64,000 nucleotides of DNA, from NCBI GenBank assembly GCA_013397115.1, contig VWZW01001651.1, positions 250,102-314,101 on the forward strand, read 5' to 3'. Below the pieces are notes generated by a model. That model searched no databases, was not told where the DNA came from, and worked only from the letters and a program-made list of their open reading frames with translations. Source of the stretch: Edolisoma coerulescens. Lineage: Eukaryota; Chordata; Aves; Passeriformes; Campephagidae. Position numbers and translations under genes: made by a program. Positions 24,301 through 36,665 of the stretch are shown here, one piece after another. Every line of letters starts with the position of its first letter. The stretch's first letter is position 1.

Positions 24301-27300
24301 TTTCTCAAAACTCACTAGAATTATCTTAGCATGCTGTACTGCAGACAAAGCTTTTCAGTGTCCAGTTCTCAGCAAAGTGTTTTCCTTCCTTGGCCCCCAG
24401 CCACAGATTAATAGCCTATAAGCAAGCTTGCTCTCAAAAATGTCAAATATAATTGAAAAAGGAAATCAGAAAATACAAAGTTGTCCGGCATGGCTCCTCT
24501 ACGTCCGACTCTTCATAGCTTTGCAGGTTTCTCTGTTTCATTGACCAGCTCAGTGTTGGAAGACTAGGCCCTCACTGTCCCCACTGCAGCTTCTATCTGG
24601 AGTCCCTGGGCACGATCCAGCCATGGTGACATCAGAGGAGTACAACGAGGTTCGCTTCTGGCTCACAGGCTGCACAGAGCAATAACAGGCCTTTTGTCAC
24701 CTCCTTCCCCTCCCTGCCTTGGCAATAAGCTGATGAAAAGCAATAGCGTGAGCTGTCACCTGGAAGGACAATGGGCTGCCATCTGCACCTTGTTGTTTCT
24801 AGGCCCAACACTGTGCATTCCAAGGGGGGTTGGAATGGAAGGTGCAGAGCTCTCAAAGGAGACTCTGGATAAGTGGGCCAAAGGTTTTCCTAATAAAGAA
24901 TTAAGCAGGAAGCATTTGGTTTAGAGCCTTCTGGTTTGCTGTGCTTTGTGTGAATCAAAGGGAATTGTGAAAGAGCTGGATGTCTGTCATGGCACGCTAG
25001 GAATCTGAGAAAGTGATGACCCCAGCTCACCACATAACTCTAGAACTGAGAGCTGGGAGGTGCCAGTGCCCCGGTCTACAGAATTGCCTGCCTGGTCAGT
25101 TTTACTATGTGCCTCTGAAACTGGTAGGAATGTCTAAACCACAATCCCGTTCTTGTGTGAATTTACTGAAAAGCAGAATACTGAGGTTTTGGCTCAAGTT
25201 CGTGCTGAGAAAAAACTGTTGAATGAAAGCATTCTGTCTAGAAAGCAGCTGTTTCTAGCTGTTGTGAATGTGCACCCATCCCAAGTTCTGTTTGACAGAT
25301 AGCAAATGCCCTCAGTTTTCAAAGCTTTCCAATGCTTTTCTTTGGTTTTGAGTCGGGCAGACTAAAGAAATCTTGTATCTTACAGGAAGAAAATTTGTAG
25401 TTGTAGGAACTTGGTGTTACAGAAATAGTACCTTGAAAGGAGAGTGCCACCCTGTCCTGGGAGGGTCTTTTCAGGTGGGCATTCGTCTGGCTGCTGTATT
25501 TGGATGCCAGCAGAATCCAAGTGATCCCCATTTCTGGCCTACAGGTAGAAAACTGCTTTGATCTAGAAAGCAGCACAGTGTTGATGATTATCCATTCAGA
25601 GGGAGCACACACACAAGGCATTTCAGTGTTAGGTTTTTGCCTGTGACATCTGAAAGAATTCTTACCATTTCTCTTCTGTGTTTTGTCTTGGAGGAAGGTA
25701 AAATGTGGCAGAGAAACAGCTAGAGCCAAGTTAAAAAACAGAGTTCTCAGTGCAGTGCAGGTGTGCAGTGAGTCCTCAGTATTCATGTGTCATAGACTTT
25801 TTCCTGCCTTCACACAGTGCTACAAAATTGCAGAAGACAAATTTATAGCAGGAGCCATTATTAGAACTTATTACTTGCCTGTTTACTGTTGAGTATGTTG
25901 TGCAGTACAGATAAACTTCTAAAACACTAAGACTTGTGCATGTGGGGAATTCATTAAGAAAAGTGTCAATTTCCTTAGAATAGAATTTTAAGTATATATT
26001 TTTTTTGCGGCTCCATAATCTGATGGCTCTTCTCCATAAAGAGATAAGAACACTTGATGGAGACAGATGAGGTCACTCTTAAGTAATGCATTCAGAGATG
26101 TAGTCTAAATTTTCTTCATGATTTCCATGGTTTGGCTCTGTTCCAGACAGACTCTTCCCCAGGCAGGCCTGTGGGAGAGCAAAAGACTGTTTGTATTGAG
26201 AACCAAAACTGGAGAGGTAGGGAGGGTCCTCAGCAAGTAGCCTTAGGACTTTTTCCAGTGCAGTCTATAGCAAGAAACTTGCCTTGACAGGAAACAGGGG
26301 TTGTAGGACATTTTTGGTGGATGGAAGAGTGCCACAACAGAAATAAGGTGCTCACCCATGTTCTGCATTCTCTAGCTATATGATGGGGGGCTAGGCTGCT
26401 CCCCTCAAAATACCCTCCTCCTTTAGGACTGGAGGCTGTGCTGATTAGTGACTAGAATAAGAGTGGGGATAACGAAGGTCTCTTCACAACTCTTGTCATT
26501 CATTCACCTTGGGCTAATTGCCTCACCTTCCTTATTCCTGAATTTCCTAAGCTGTAAATTGTGAACAGTCCTATCTGTGACTTTACAAAATCCTTTCACA
26601 AAGTTAGGCAATAAAAACTGAGTAATATCCATGAGAGTAGCCTAGGACTGCCATCCTGTAGATGGGTGGTGTTTTCCCCAAGCATGCCAAACAGCTGCAG
26701 CCTGTAATGGATTGCTTTTTTTTGTTGATTTCCATGTGTAACATTTCTTCAAGAAGAAGTAGGTTTGCAATGTTCACTTTTGTTTAGCTCTGAATGTTCA
26801 AGCCTCTGTAGGTGTTACTCCTCTCTGACTCAAGGGTGGGATGCTGAGTGTTGCTAGGAAAATCAGACTTCTGCTTTCTATTTTTGTCAAAACAGTTTAA
26901 GGCAGTTGGTCTCCAGGTTTCTTTTGTGAGAACAGGAACCAGACTGCACCAGCAACACTCATGATGCAACACTTTTTCATAGACAGAGAGAACCTGGTGC
27001 AGACTCCCAAACAGTTGTCATTCATGGCAAGCTTTGCACTTCCAATCACTTCTAAGAAATTCTGTATTCCTATCAAAGCAAGGAATGGAGCCAACATTCA
27101 GCCTCAGCCTCCTTGTATTGGAGGGCAGCTCGAGTTTACATTAACAAAATTAGGATCACTTTTACAGAGGTTTGTTGGAAAGGGTGGGAATACTCTCTTC
27201 AGTAAAATAATCATCTATCTTAAAGTAGAACTAGATAGAAGTTGGAAAACAGCACACAAATGCTGCAAAAGAGAAGTAAAACCAGGCTCCTGGAGAATGC

Positions 27301-30300
27301 AATGTGTTTTCAAAGTTACACTGAAGGGAATTTACTGCCTACAGATATTTTTCAATTTGAATGATTTCATAAAGGCCATGAGAACAGTCTTCAGATACTT
27401 ATAGAGAAAAACCTGTATGCAATCTCTTCACAGATTGGGGGAATAGCTAAATAAAATTAATTTACATGACCTACCTCCAAAATTCTTTAAGTGTTAAGTA
27501 CCCTAAAATTAATTTGCGGTCCAGCTCAACATTGGGTTTGTAAAGAATCTGTGATTGACTCTAAATGGATGAAAGTAGTTACTTGAAACTAGTAATGGTT
27601 TCCTAATGAATGAGGAATGCAGCTGACTGAGACAGTGGGGGATCTCCCTAGTGTTAACCAGGTGACAGCTGCAGTTTCAAGGTGCCATTTCAAAAGATAA
27701 TATGGTTATGAGTCAAGGCAACATTTTGTGGTCAGCAAGTGCACCGATACATCTGTGTCTTTGGGATTGTGGGACAGTGTGAAATCGACCTCTGAAGGAG
27801 CAGGTCTGAGTCACTAGATGTTGCTGAGGATATGAGTTGTAAGGAGCATTTTTGTTTGAGCCCTCTCAATTATCAAGCAAAAATCTCCTAAGAGATCAGT
27901 GTTTCCTTCAAGTTGCAATTAATATTGGTTTTTATAAGTATGTTGGACACATAAGGATTTGAAATCTCTTTCAAAATTGCTGGTTACAGTAATAGCTACT
28001 TTCTTTATTAATTATTGGAGAAATACCGAATTAAATTCTCTTGCAGCTCTTTAATAAGGAAGTACAAGCTGTCTTTGAAGTACTAGCAGCCCTGTTGTTC
28101 CTGTGTTATTCTGACACATGCAATTATCTCTCTCCAAGACTTTAAGCCATTATGTTTATCAAGCAAATCAGCAAATAAGTCAAAGTAAACTCTAAAACTG
28201 AAGCAGCCTTGTCTGCAATTCAGGAAATAGAATTCTGCTGCTATTTTATGGCAGATGGGGCCATCCAAAATCAATATTCAGCCAGATCAGATAAGTTTTA
28301 CCAATAGCTCAACTAATAGTAAGTTATGGACAAAGGTAAACATACATGAAAGTAAAGGAAGAAGTCCCAGATTTCAAATCTAACGTGCTTCTGTTGTAAC
28401 ATGTTCCAGTCTGAAAAAGAAGAAGTTTGCTGAAAGAACTGAATGAGAACAAATCTACGGCATTGCTCTATAACCCAAATGGAAGTGGTATTTACAAATA
28501 TTCAGGTATTCATAGGAGAGGAAGTGTTCTTCCTACTAAAGTGGAGTAATGAAAGAAAACAAGGATAAATTAAGTTCTTCGGGGAAACTCTGAATCCTTG
28601 ATGGTTTTGCCTTTTTTTTTTTTAAAAAAAAAGTACGTTTATGCCATTTTTTCCTGTGATGACATTGGTATATTTAAAGAGTGTCTCTACTTTGTTTACA
28701 TTGGGTTAGTTCCCAAAGAATAAGAGAGAGATCCATAGTCTTAGACTTTCTCAAAATACTTGCGTACCATTCTGGTTGCAACATCCATCCAATTTTGCAT
28801 TCTGGGACATTTTCTGTTCTTGGTTTTCTACTAGAATCTGCTGTATTTATCAATCTCATGGTCAAATTCAAAGATTCTGTCATTCCCCTGATACCATCTC
28901 ATTGTGCATGTGGTTTTAATGTTTTCACCACCAATTTCAGGTTGCTTGAAGGCACCACTGACCACTGTAAATCAGATAGCTATTACTACAAACTGGATAA
29001 GCATGCATACTTTTGCAGGATGGGTGATGGTCCTTCTAACAAAGTATCCTTTCCCAGCATTCTAAGAGGTTTTCATACTCATACATTCTTTCTTCTTTTG
29101 CTCAAGTAATACGGATGACAAACACAGGGCACAAGACTGCCTGAAAAATGACAGTAACCAGCAGAGGCTGTGGAACAGCAGGATCTGGAAGGCCCTTTGG
29201 CTGAGCGCAGGTCATCCGCGGGTGTCTGTAGCACAAGGCCAGCTCAGGTTCCCTTTCAGTAGAGGGGGTTGTCTGTCATCACCTAATTGTTGTTCCTGAG
29301 AACTATTTTCTGGTTTCAGACCAGTTTAGTGATTTTTTTTTTTAAGTGTGAGGGCTGTAGTCACTGGTGGTGATGCTGTTTAAAACAGTCCTCTGCCCTC
29401 ATTTTTCTAACACTGAGTGCTACAAAGGAGATGAAGTGACAGATTTGCAGGACTGTGATTCCAGTGAAACACAGAGGTCACTGATGGGACCCGGTTACAG
29501 ACCCTCCAATGTATTCAAGTGCTTAACTCCCACTGAAGTTGTCTGCTTATTTGTTCTTATGGAATTCCAGAGCATAATCTAAAATTAAACTTCTGATTTT
29601 GTCTGTAGGGGAAGTTAATTAGCAAATCTCAACTTGCCCACCAATATCACTTTCATTTGGTGTTAAGAGCAAGTTTAGCACTCAAGTCTCTTGTTGTTTT
29701 TTCATAGCAAACAGTGTCTGCTTATTATCATATTAAAGGAATGCCACTGGTTAAATCAAGCAATGAATATAAATAGCTGTATTACTGCCATCAGGCATCA
29801 GTGTTTATTTAGTGGATGTGAATCATGCGTGCCTCTTTGATCTGGCTTTGACTAAGCCAGTGCTGTTTTCATACAAAAAAGGTTATTTGCAAACACTGGA
29901 AGAGTATGTATATATTAAACATGGAACTAATCAATATGGAAGGGTCTTTGCTACTTTGACAACCCCATGTGCTGCCATGGTGTCTTTAAGAGTTGTGGAT
30001 TTCTCTGTGAGTACCTGGGTCCCTGAAGACACCTGCAGCTCTTTTCTTTGGACTAGAGAAGATGAAGATTGAAATCTGGGCCCCACTGAAATCAGTGGCC
30101 ATATCATTCTCAGGTCCCTGTGAAGGGCACGTATCTGGCAGCAGGGAGGACAAAAATAATCAAGGACAACGCAGATTTGTTTGTGGACTGGTTTGATTAC
30201 AGTGCATGCAGGAGAGTATTTGAAAGAGAAATTTGTTTGTGCATAATCAGATAAGCAGACAGACTCAGACCTACTTGTGCTTGTTACTCACACCGAACTT

Positions 30301-31298
30301 TTTATTACTTTTTGCTAAAGCAAAGCTGTTGAATTTTAAAACTGAACCTACATGCCTTCCCTTCAACAAACTGTATGCAGACTATTGTGTGCACTAGAAA
30401 AGCAAATGATAACCCATAGGTACTGCCAAAGTAATGTTATCGCAGTCATTGTGATAAACAACTTAGAACGAGACTCATTCTGGTGCCAAACATTAACCTG
30501 GGCAAAATAGCTGACAGGAATGGTGTTTATTCAATCATGGATCATGACTGACCTCAAATGCTCTCCACTGAGGGAACCGGGAATGACAAATAAGTGGAAA
30601 AATTGTAGAAATATCCAAACCATTAGGTGATTTCTGAGCCCAAAATGTGCATCCATCCCTCCCTCACTTTGTTACTTCTACTATAGTGCAAGGTCATACC
30701 TAAGTTTTAGGATTAAAAGGAAAGCTGGACCTCAAGGGTTTGGGCAAATTTGGTCTACACTCCTAAATTTTCTAGCAAGGTTGGATTAGTTTTGCATCAT
30801 TTGGGAATTCTTTTTTATGACTTAATGTCATTTTGAATGTTAATCTTCCCTATATTTATAGGGTATTTGCATTATAGATGTTGCAGAAAATGAGTTTTAA
30901 AATAATTTGGAATTATTACTGTACTAAGAAAGCATAGTGGACCAGTGAAATTTACCTTTCAGTCTTGATATTTTGTAATCAAGTAAATTACACTTTATCT
31001 AACCTAAGGAAAAGGGTGAGAATTTTAAAGATGAAATGGTGATCATTTTGAACAGTGAAAAAGGAGAGTTTTGATGTGTTCTTTCATAAAGATCATATGC
31101 TCTTCATGGTAATGTTATGATGTTCTCTCGACTGACTGTGCATTATTACACCAGAGATTTTGCCAAAGAAATACAGCCAGAAAGGAATGACCCCAATGAC
31201 ACAGAGAAAAGTCCTTGAAGGAGAAGCAGAGATACAATTATGGGGGAATACCTTCCATCTGGCCTCTTCAGATTGGACTAATTTATTCTTCTTTGAGT
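21302..31298. other. Unique non-coding DNA, no supported gene
   Basis: No gene is supported. The window's longest open frame (25319-25786, minus, 155 codons) lies here. It has no recognisable domain, signal peptide or repeat, overlaps other random frames and fits chance expectation. Frames at 26961-27404 (plus, 147 codons) and 28681-29109 (plus, 142 codons) are likewise unrecognised. A 12-bp inverted repeat lies at 22.06 kb and a T-run/A-run pair at about 28.61-28.63 kb. The motif GGCCCCACTGAAATCAGTGG at about 30081-30100 looks like a worn piece of an old amniote repeat. Confidence 0.65.
22059..22084. repeat. 12-bp perfect inverted repeat
   Basis: Arms TTAATACCTATA and TATAGGTATTAA are perfect complements with only AA between them, giving a 26-base near-palindrome. 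It is AT-rich and would be prone to cruciform extrusion or slippage. No binding-site family is recognised. Confidence 0.7.
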
Positions 31299-31299
31299 T

Positions 31300-31737
31300 G
31301 TTGGAGTGAGTCCACAGAAGGGCAACAAAGCTGGTGAAGGCTCTGGAGCACACATTCTGTGAGGAGAGGCTGAGGGAGCTGGGAGTGTTCAGCCTGAAGA
31401 AAGGGAGGCTCAGGGGGTGACCTTATCACTCTCTACAACTACCTGAAAGGAGGGTGTAACCAGGTTGATGGTCAGTCTCTTCTCCCAGGAAGTGACAGGA
31501 CAAGAGGAAACGGCCTCAAGCTGTGCCAGGGGAGGGTCAGGTTGGACATCAGAGAGAATTTCTTCACTGAAAGGGTGGTCAGACATTGGAATGGGCTGTC
31601 CAGGGAGGTGGTGGAGTCACCATCCCTGGAGGTGTTCAAGAAACAACTGGATGTGGCGCTTACTGCCATGGTTTAGTTGACAAGGTCAAAGTCAAAGCTT
31701 GGAGGTCTTTTCCAACCTAAATAATTCAGTGATTCTA
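31300..31737 (+). mobile_element. CR1 LINE 3' fragment
   Basis: About 440 bases match the 3' part of an avian CR1 non-LTR retrotransposon in sense orientation. The blocks in order are AGAAGGGCAACAAAGCTGGTG; GAGGAGAGGCTGAGGGAGCTGG; GTTCAGCCTGAAGAA; GGTCAGGTTGGACATCAGAGAG; GGAATGGGCTGTCCAGGGAGG; CACCATCCCTGGAGGTGTTCAAG; and the tail GGAGGTCTTTTCCAACCTAA ending near GTGATTCTAG. The copy is 5'-truncated, as most CR1 copies are, and the terminal octamer repeat has decayed. It is only moderately diverged. The open frames on either strand inside it are not intact reverse transcriptase. Confidence 0.93.
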
Positions 31738-31804
31738 GTTCAGAAATGAGCAGATACACAGAAAAGAGCAATAAAACTGCTGAGGTTACTAACGCGCATT
31801 TTGT

Positions 31805-31843
31805 AGCCTGAGGTAGCCAGTGCCTCACTGGCTACTTCAGGCT
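31805..31843. repeat. Compact 18-bp hairpin
   Basis: Two 18-nt arms (31805-31822 and 31826-31843) are complementary at 17 of 18 positions around a three-base CCT loop. On plus-strand RNA the one mismatch is a G·U wobble, so the stem would be fully paired. It lies about 70 bases after the CR1 tail. It is too short and its loop too tight for a normal microRNA precursor. It could be an inverted duplication or the remnant of a small mobile element. Confidence 0.75.
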
Positions 31844-34800
31844 CCTGACTAAATGGTCCCTGATCACTGGCCAGAACAAGGCTGGGCTATTCACTATTGC
31901 TCTGGGGACTACCTCTGGTAGACATTGCTCCAAGCACCTCTGTCTTCACTCAGGACAGAAACACTTGGTGGCCACCCATCAGGAGAGACTGAACATTGTG
32001 GCAGAGGAATCATCTGTCTGTTTTATGCAGCTTCCACATTAACTGCTCTGTCCTCTAGTACTGTTCTTCACTGTAGATGTTGGCTGGAGAATATTTTCTT
32101 CACAACTTGCTGGCATAGAACAGTCTAGCCTCTTGTTAATGTTGCATTGGAGGACAGTGGGATAGTAGTAATTTTACAAAGGTGGTATTCCTGTTTGTTT
32201 TACACTGGAAACTTCAGAATAAATAAAAGGAAGCATCAACTGAGGAAGAAGTGTAGCTGCCGAACCCCAGCAATGAATCCATCTCTGAGCAGACCGTAGA
32301 AACGACAGGAGAGATACCAAGGCTTGAGGTGAATAGAGTGACCAGATCTCACTTATTTTAAGGGATGTTCTTAATTTCATTCACTGTTACGTGAGTAAAG
32401 GGAAGGTGGATCAATCAACCCTTTGTTTTATTGACCCAATCAAAACAATGTAAGTATTGATTGAAGCTGTTTTTCTCTGCACAGTTCAGCCTGAAGAAAT
32501 GTAATATTTTAACACAAACTTAGCCAGAGCTTTAAGGTATGCATGGAACTGCTTACCTTAAATGAGAATCATGGCTGTGACTTCATGGTGGGAATTTAGC
32601 CTGTTTATACATATATATGACCTCTCCTCAGGCTTCTGCTTCTTGCTTCTTTACCTGGCTAAGAAAAAGGCATGCATGGAAGAACATTTCTAAAAACATG
32701 TTGAATTAATAGATATATAGTTTGTTATCTGTGTTAGTGAACTGTTTCACTGACTGTAGAGATTACAGTGTCTCAAATTGTGTAAATACCTCCTCACCCT
32801 GATAATAGTCTACTGCTGTGCCTTGCAACTGGGTGTGCAGGTAGACTTTGCTGTTTATGTGAGAAAGAGGTTCTACAAAGTCAATCTATTTCTCAAGACC
32901 TTTTGACATCAAAAAATATATCTACAGTTTGTTCATTCAGTCAAAAGCTTTTCCTGATGAAGAAAAAAAATATTCAGTTTTGAGTATTTGTTTCAGTCCT
33001 CATTATGGTGGATTCCTTCCAGAGCTTCCTACCATGGTACTGAAGTTCAGAGTACTGTCCTAATGAACACTTTAACAGGAGAAGCTGTTACAAAAGGTAC
33101 CTTAAGTAATAGCCTTTTTCCTACATTAGTCTCAATGAACAAACCGGTGATATTGTGAAAGGTATCTTCAACCTTTGCCCCCAGCACTGCTGACAGCCCC
33201 TCCATGTGCTTTGGCAGCAGCTTCAGCAGGGTCTCAACTCAGGGAAACTGTGGGATATGTGATGCAATGAGAGCACATTGGTACTTGGGCAATGAGCCTG
33301 CTCACCTTGCCCCAATTCAGGTGCAGAGCCAAGTATCCTATAACATCATTGAACAAACAGCAGAAACTGTTGGACACACAGAGAAATATTTGCTAAATTA
33401 CAGAATCTTATCAGAGGGAATGTGTTCTTGCTGTTTGTTGGTGGGACTTTCCAGGAACTGGAGATACATAGGGTCAGAAATTCCTGGCAGCTTCAGTGCA
33501 GCTGAGTGCACCCTCAGTGTCTATTTGAAACCACAGATCACATGCTCTCTTGCTCTCTCTCTCCATTCTGTTTCACTTCTCTATCAACTCTAAGCTGTGG
33601 AAAAGATACATAACTTTCATTTCGATCCATGCCTAATGTTTTTTTGGCAATGCTTTTTAAAGAAAAATACATGATGCCTTGTCTCATGATGGCCAGCAGA
33701 AGTCATCCTGATCCTGGTGAAAATTAGGTCCTCTTTACAAAACTTTTCCAATCCTCTCAAGAGGACTGCTTATTTAGATGGGAATATAGATAATATGGAT
33801 TACCAGGGCCCCAGCTCTACAATATAATGTGTAAGGAAATAGCTATCTCTAACAGTCTCTCAGAATCTACAGACAGCAATCCCTTCAGGAATTAACAACT
33901 TCGTTTGACAATTTTTTTTTTAGTAGTATTAGCCTAGTTTTCTAACATGAGAATACTCAGTAGATTTTGAACTGGCTAGCCACTTTGAATGGAGAAGTGT
34001 AGAACTTTTAAGATTATTAGAGTCCGAGTGAGTCTTACTGATACCCCTTCAGGAGAAAAGATTGCTGTATGAGTTTAACAGTATTCTACACCAAAGAATC
34101 CATCTATATGGAGGATTTGATGACTACTCAGGGCAAAATCTGAAGGCAAATATTAGACAAAATAAACTCCAGTCAGGAGCATCTGCACCATGGGAAGCCA
34201 AACTCCACCTTTTGTGCTGCTTGTAGAGCTCCATGTCATTACACGTGTAATGAGTAAACATGATAGGAAGCTTGTGTGTCACTTATTGCGTTATGTCTCC
34301 TCGTCACCAGAGCATTTTATTTCCTGATAAGTGAACTGCTTGGTCAAAGAAGAGTTTAAAAAAACTGTATTTCAAGATGAGCACACATCACAATCATTAA
34401 ATTGGCACTCAGGTCCCATCCTATAAAAAATTTCTGAATCTATGGGTCTCTACACACATACAGAGCTCTGCCTTGCCATTCTTTATTGAAGGATTGCAAT
34501 CTAACCAGGTAACTAGACCCTGTCTAAGGAGTCTATTGAGCCAGTGAAAGTTTCAGATAACACAATATTATCCTATTTTATTTGGATAGCTGAATATGGA
34601 ATCAATTAGTGTTGTGCAGCGTAGTTCTGTAATAAGGGTTTCTATCACGAAACCATTTGGTTGTGCTATTGCATTAATTCTCCTTAATAACCAGTGTTTT
34701 CATTATTTATTTCTGAGTGCTTTAGGTACAGTTCTCAAGAAAAAAATTAATGAAAATGTCTTGTTCTATGTAGGTATTTAATAAAAGAAAAAACAGAGAA

Positions 34801-35926
34801 AGATTTCTCATTTGATTGTTTTTTAAAAAGTCCATCTTTCCTTTTTTACTTTGCTGTTGCAAGTTAAGTTCTTTGTGCTTTCAGCACAAATGTGGATGTC
34901 TCTTAAATATTTAGCATGTGTTTGCTCATGGCTTTTTGATCATCTGATTTCCTTATATCACCCTCTACTCTCTGCCGCGGCTCGGGTCTGGTCCCAGAAT
35001 GAGGAACATTCAGAAATTGCATAATGCCTCACACTAGTAGTTAATCTGGTGTGATGGATATGGTTCTATGATTGTTTCTGTCTGGTTTCTGCTCCAGTGA
35101 AGACAGACCAGTCTTTATTTCAAGAAATGATTTATGTGGGAAGTAGCCTCAGTCTGCAGTTATTCAAACTTTCCTGGAGTGGTTTGCTAATATTGTATGG
35201 AAGAAAGTACTGGGATGCTACTGCCTGTAAGTAGTCTTGCTGGTGCAGATTTTAGCACAATATTCTGATACAAAATTAGCCCTTTTACCTTAATTAGACC
35301 TGAACACTGCTCAAAATACATAGCTTGTTGTTAAAGGATGTTTTTGCTACAGCTAAGCAGAGACATCCCCAAAGCCTGGTCTGCTCTTCTGCAGGAAGAA
35401 AGAAGGGATAGGCTCTGTCTTTGTAACTGTGGAGCTGCATGCCTGCCTGCCAGGGTCTTCCATTGATCTGGAACTTCCCATGCTCTCCCCCACAAGCATG
35501 GGCTCTAACCTGAACAAGGCAACAATTTTCAGAGTTCTGAAGTCATGGTTATTTGCCTCAGCACAATTTATATGTTTTAATCTTGAAGCTGGTTCTCATG
35601 TTCATGAGCTTGAGGTCCTGAAGCCCAACTCTTTGGCTGTTTCATCTGTGTATTTAGCAACTGTTGGGTATGTCACATAGATGCATCTGGGTTTTTTTAA
35701 CATGGATATGAAAATATGGGTGCTGTTGATAGTGATGAGAATTGTTCTGTCATGAGGTGTGAGGGGGAGAGAGATGCAGACAGAGTTGTCTGTTACCACC
35801 AATTGCTTCCTGGTTTTGTCACACATTGTGTCTCCTGATGTTGCAATGAGTAAAAAGGGAAAAATCCCAAACCAACCTGATATTCAGTTCTGCAGAATCA
35901 GCATGCAAAATCTACAGGAAAATCTG

Positions 35927-35950
35927 TGAATGAATGAATGAATGAATGAA
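35927..35950 (+). repeat. TGAA tetranucleotide microsatellite
   Basis: Six uninterrupted copies of TGAA. It is perfect and therefore likely length-variable between individuals. No gene is adjacent. Confidence 0.9.
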
Positions 35951-36214
35951 TTTATTTGCTGGCTTTATTGTTGTGAGGAGTTGAGCTGTATTTAGTGGCT
36001 TGAGATGCCTACGGGTGTAAATCTATCTAGACCAGAGGCTGCATGGTGAATATTTAGTGGAAATGAAGGGTCATGCATGGATTGGAGGCTGGAGTTGAAG
36101 GGTAAAATTTGGGTTATGTACACAACACTCTTTCTATTTTAAATGGCTGTTTTCCTTGGGAAATAAAATTCCAATTATTTCACCATGAGATATTCTGGGA
36201 GACAAACAAGACCA

Positions 36215-36665
36215 AAAAAAGAGTAATGGGTAAAATATTTTATCTACTTCTCATTCCTTTTTTTCTTCCTAATGTTTATTATCCTTTTTTCTGCTTCTTT
36301 CCTCTCACTCTTCTTTTTCTTGTCAGGCCCAGTTTGTTAATTTCCATTAACATTTCCTTTAACTGATTTTCTGTTTTTTTAAACTGAAGTTATGCCTCAA
36401 TCCTCTCACAGTAGCATGTCCTTTTCCAGGCTCTGGCCTCCCTTTCTTCCATCCTGAAAGTCTATTTCATTCCACTCTCTCTCTCTACCTTGCTCTCTCA
36501 TTTACTACTGTTCCATCTTTTGATTAAAATTCCAACATTTACCTTTCACGCCCTTGCTCTAACACCCCTCCAGTGCTCTTCTCCCTGATTCCCCCATTCT
36601 TTCTTTCATCTCTGTTTTCTTCAGAGCAGCATGTTCTTTTTCTCTTACCTTTGCATCTAGAAAAA
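36215..36665 (+). repeat. Pyrimidine-rich strand-asymmetric tract
   Basis: About 450 bases in which C and T strongly outnumber purines on the plus strand, with many CTTTT, CTCTCT and TTCC runs (CTCTCTCTCT near 36474-36486) and two more balanced gaps (about 36330-36400 and 36500-36540). It ends abruptly at a run of A near 36660. Such tracts can form triplex DNA or mark decayed simple repeats. No splice-site order or coding frame explains the whole length. Confidence 0.6.

Noticed and set aside
25319..25786. Longest open frame, 155 codons, minus strand
   Set aside because: No recognisable domain or homologous family. Its length is within chance for six frames of 64 kb of AT-rich DNA, and there are no splice or promoter signals tied to it.
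26961..27404. 147-codon plus-strand open frame
   Set aside because: Composition is unremarkable, no known motif is present, and no supporting signals were found. Treated as random.
28610..28633. T-run followed by A-run that could fold as a hairpin
   Set aside because: Homopolymer runs pair trivially. It is simple-sequence DNA, not a terminator in a vertebrate context.
28681..29109. 142-codon plus-strand open frame
   Set aside because: Hydrophobic stretches occur but no membrane-protein family is recognised. An overlapping minus-strand frame is equally open.
30081..30100. CACTGAAATCAGTGG dyad
   Set aside because: It resembles a worn fragment of an old amniote repeat, but only about 20 bases are recognisable, too few to annotate as an element.
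31465..31680. Open frames on both strands at 31.47-31.68 kb
   Set aside because: They lie inside the 3' region of a CR1 element and are not the retrotransposon's protein frame.
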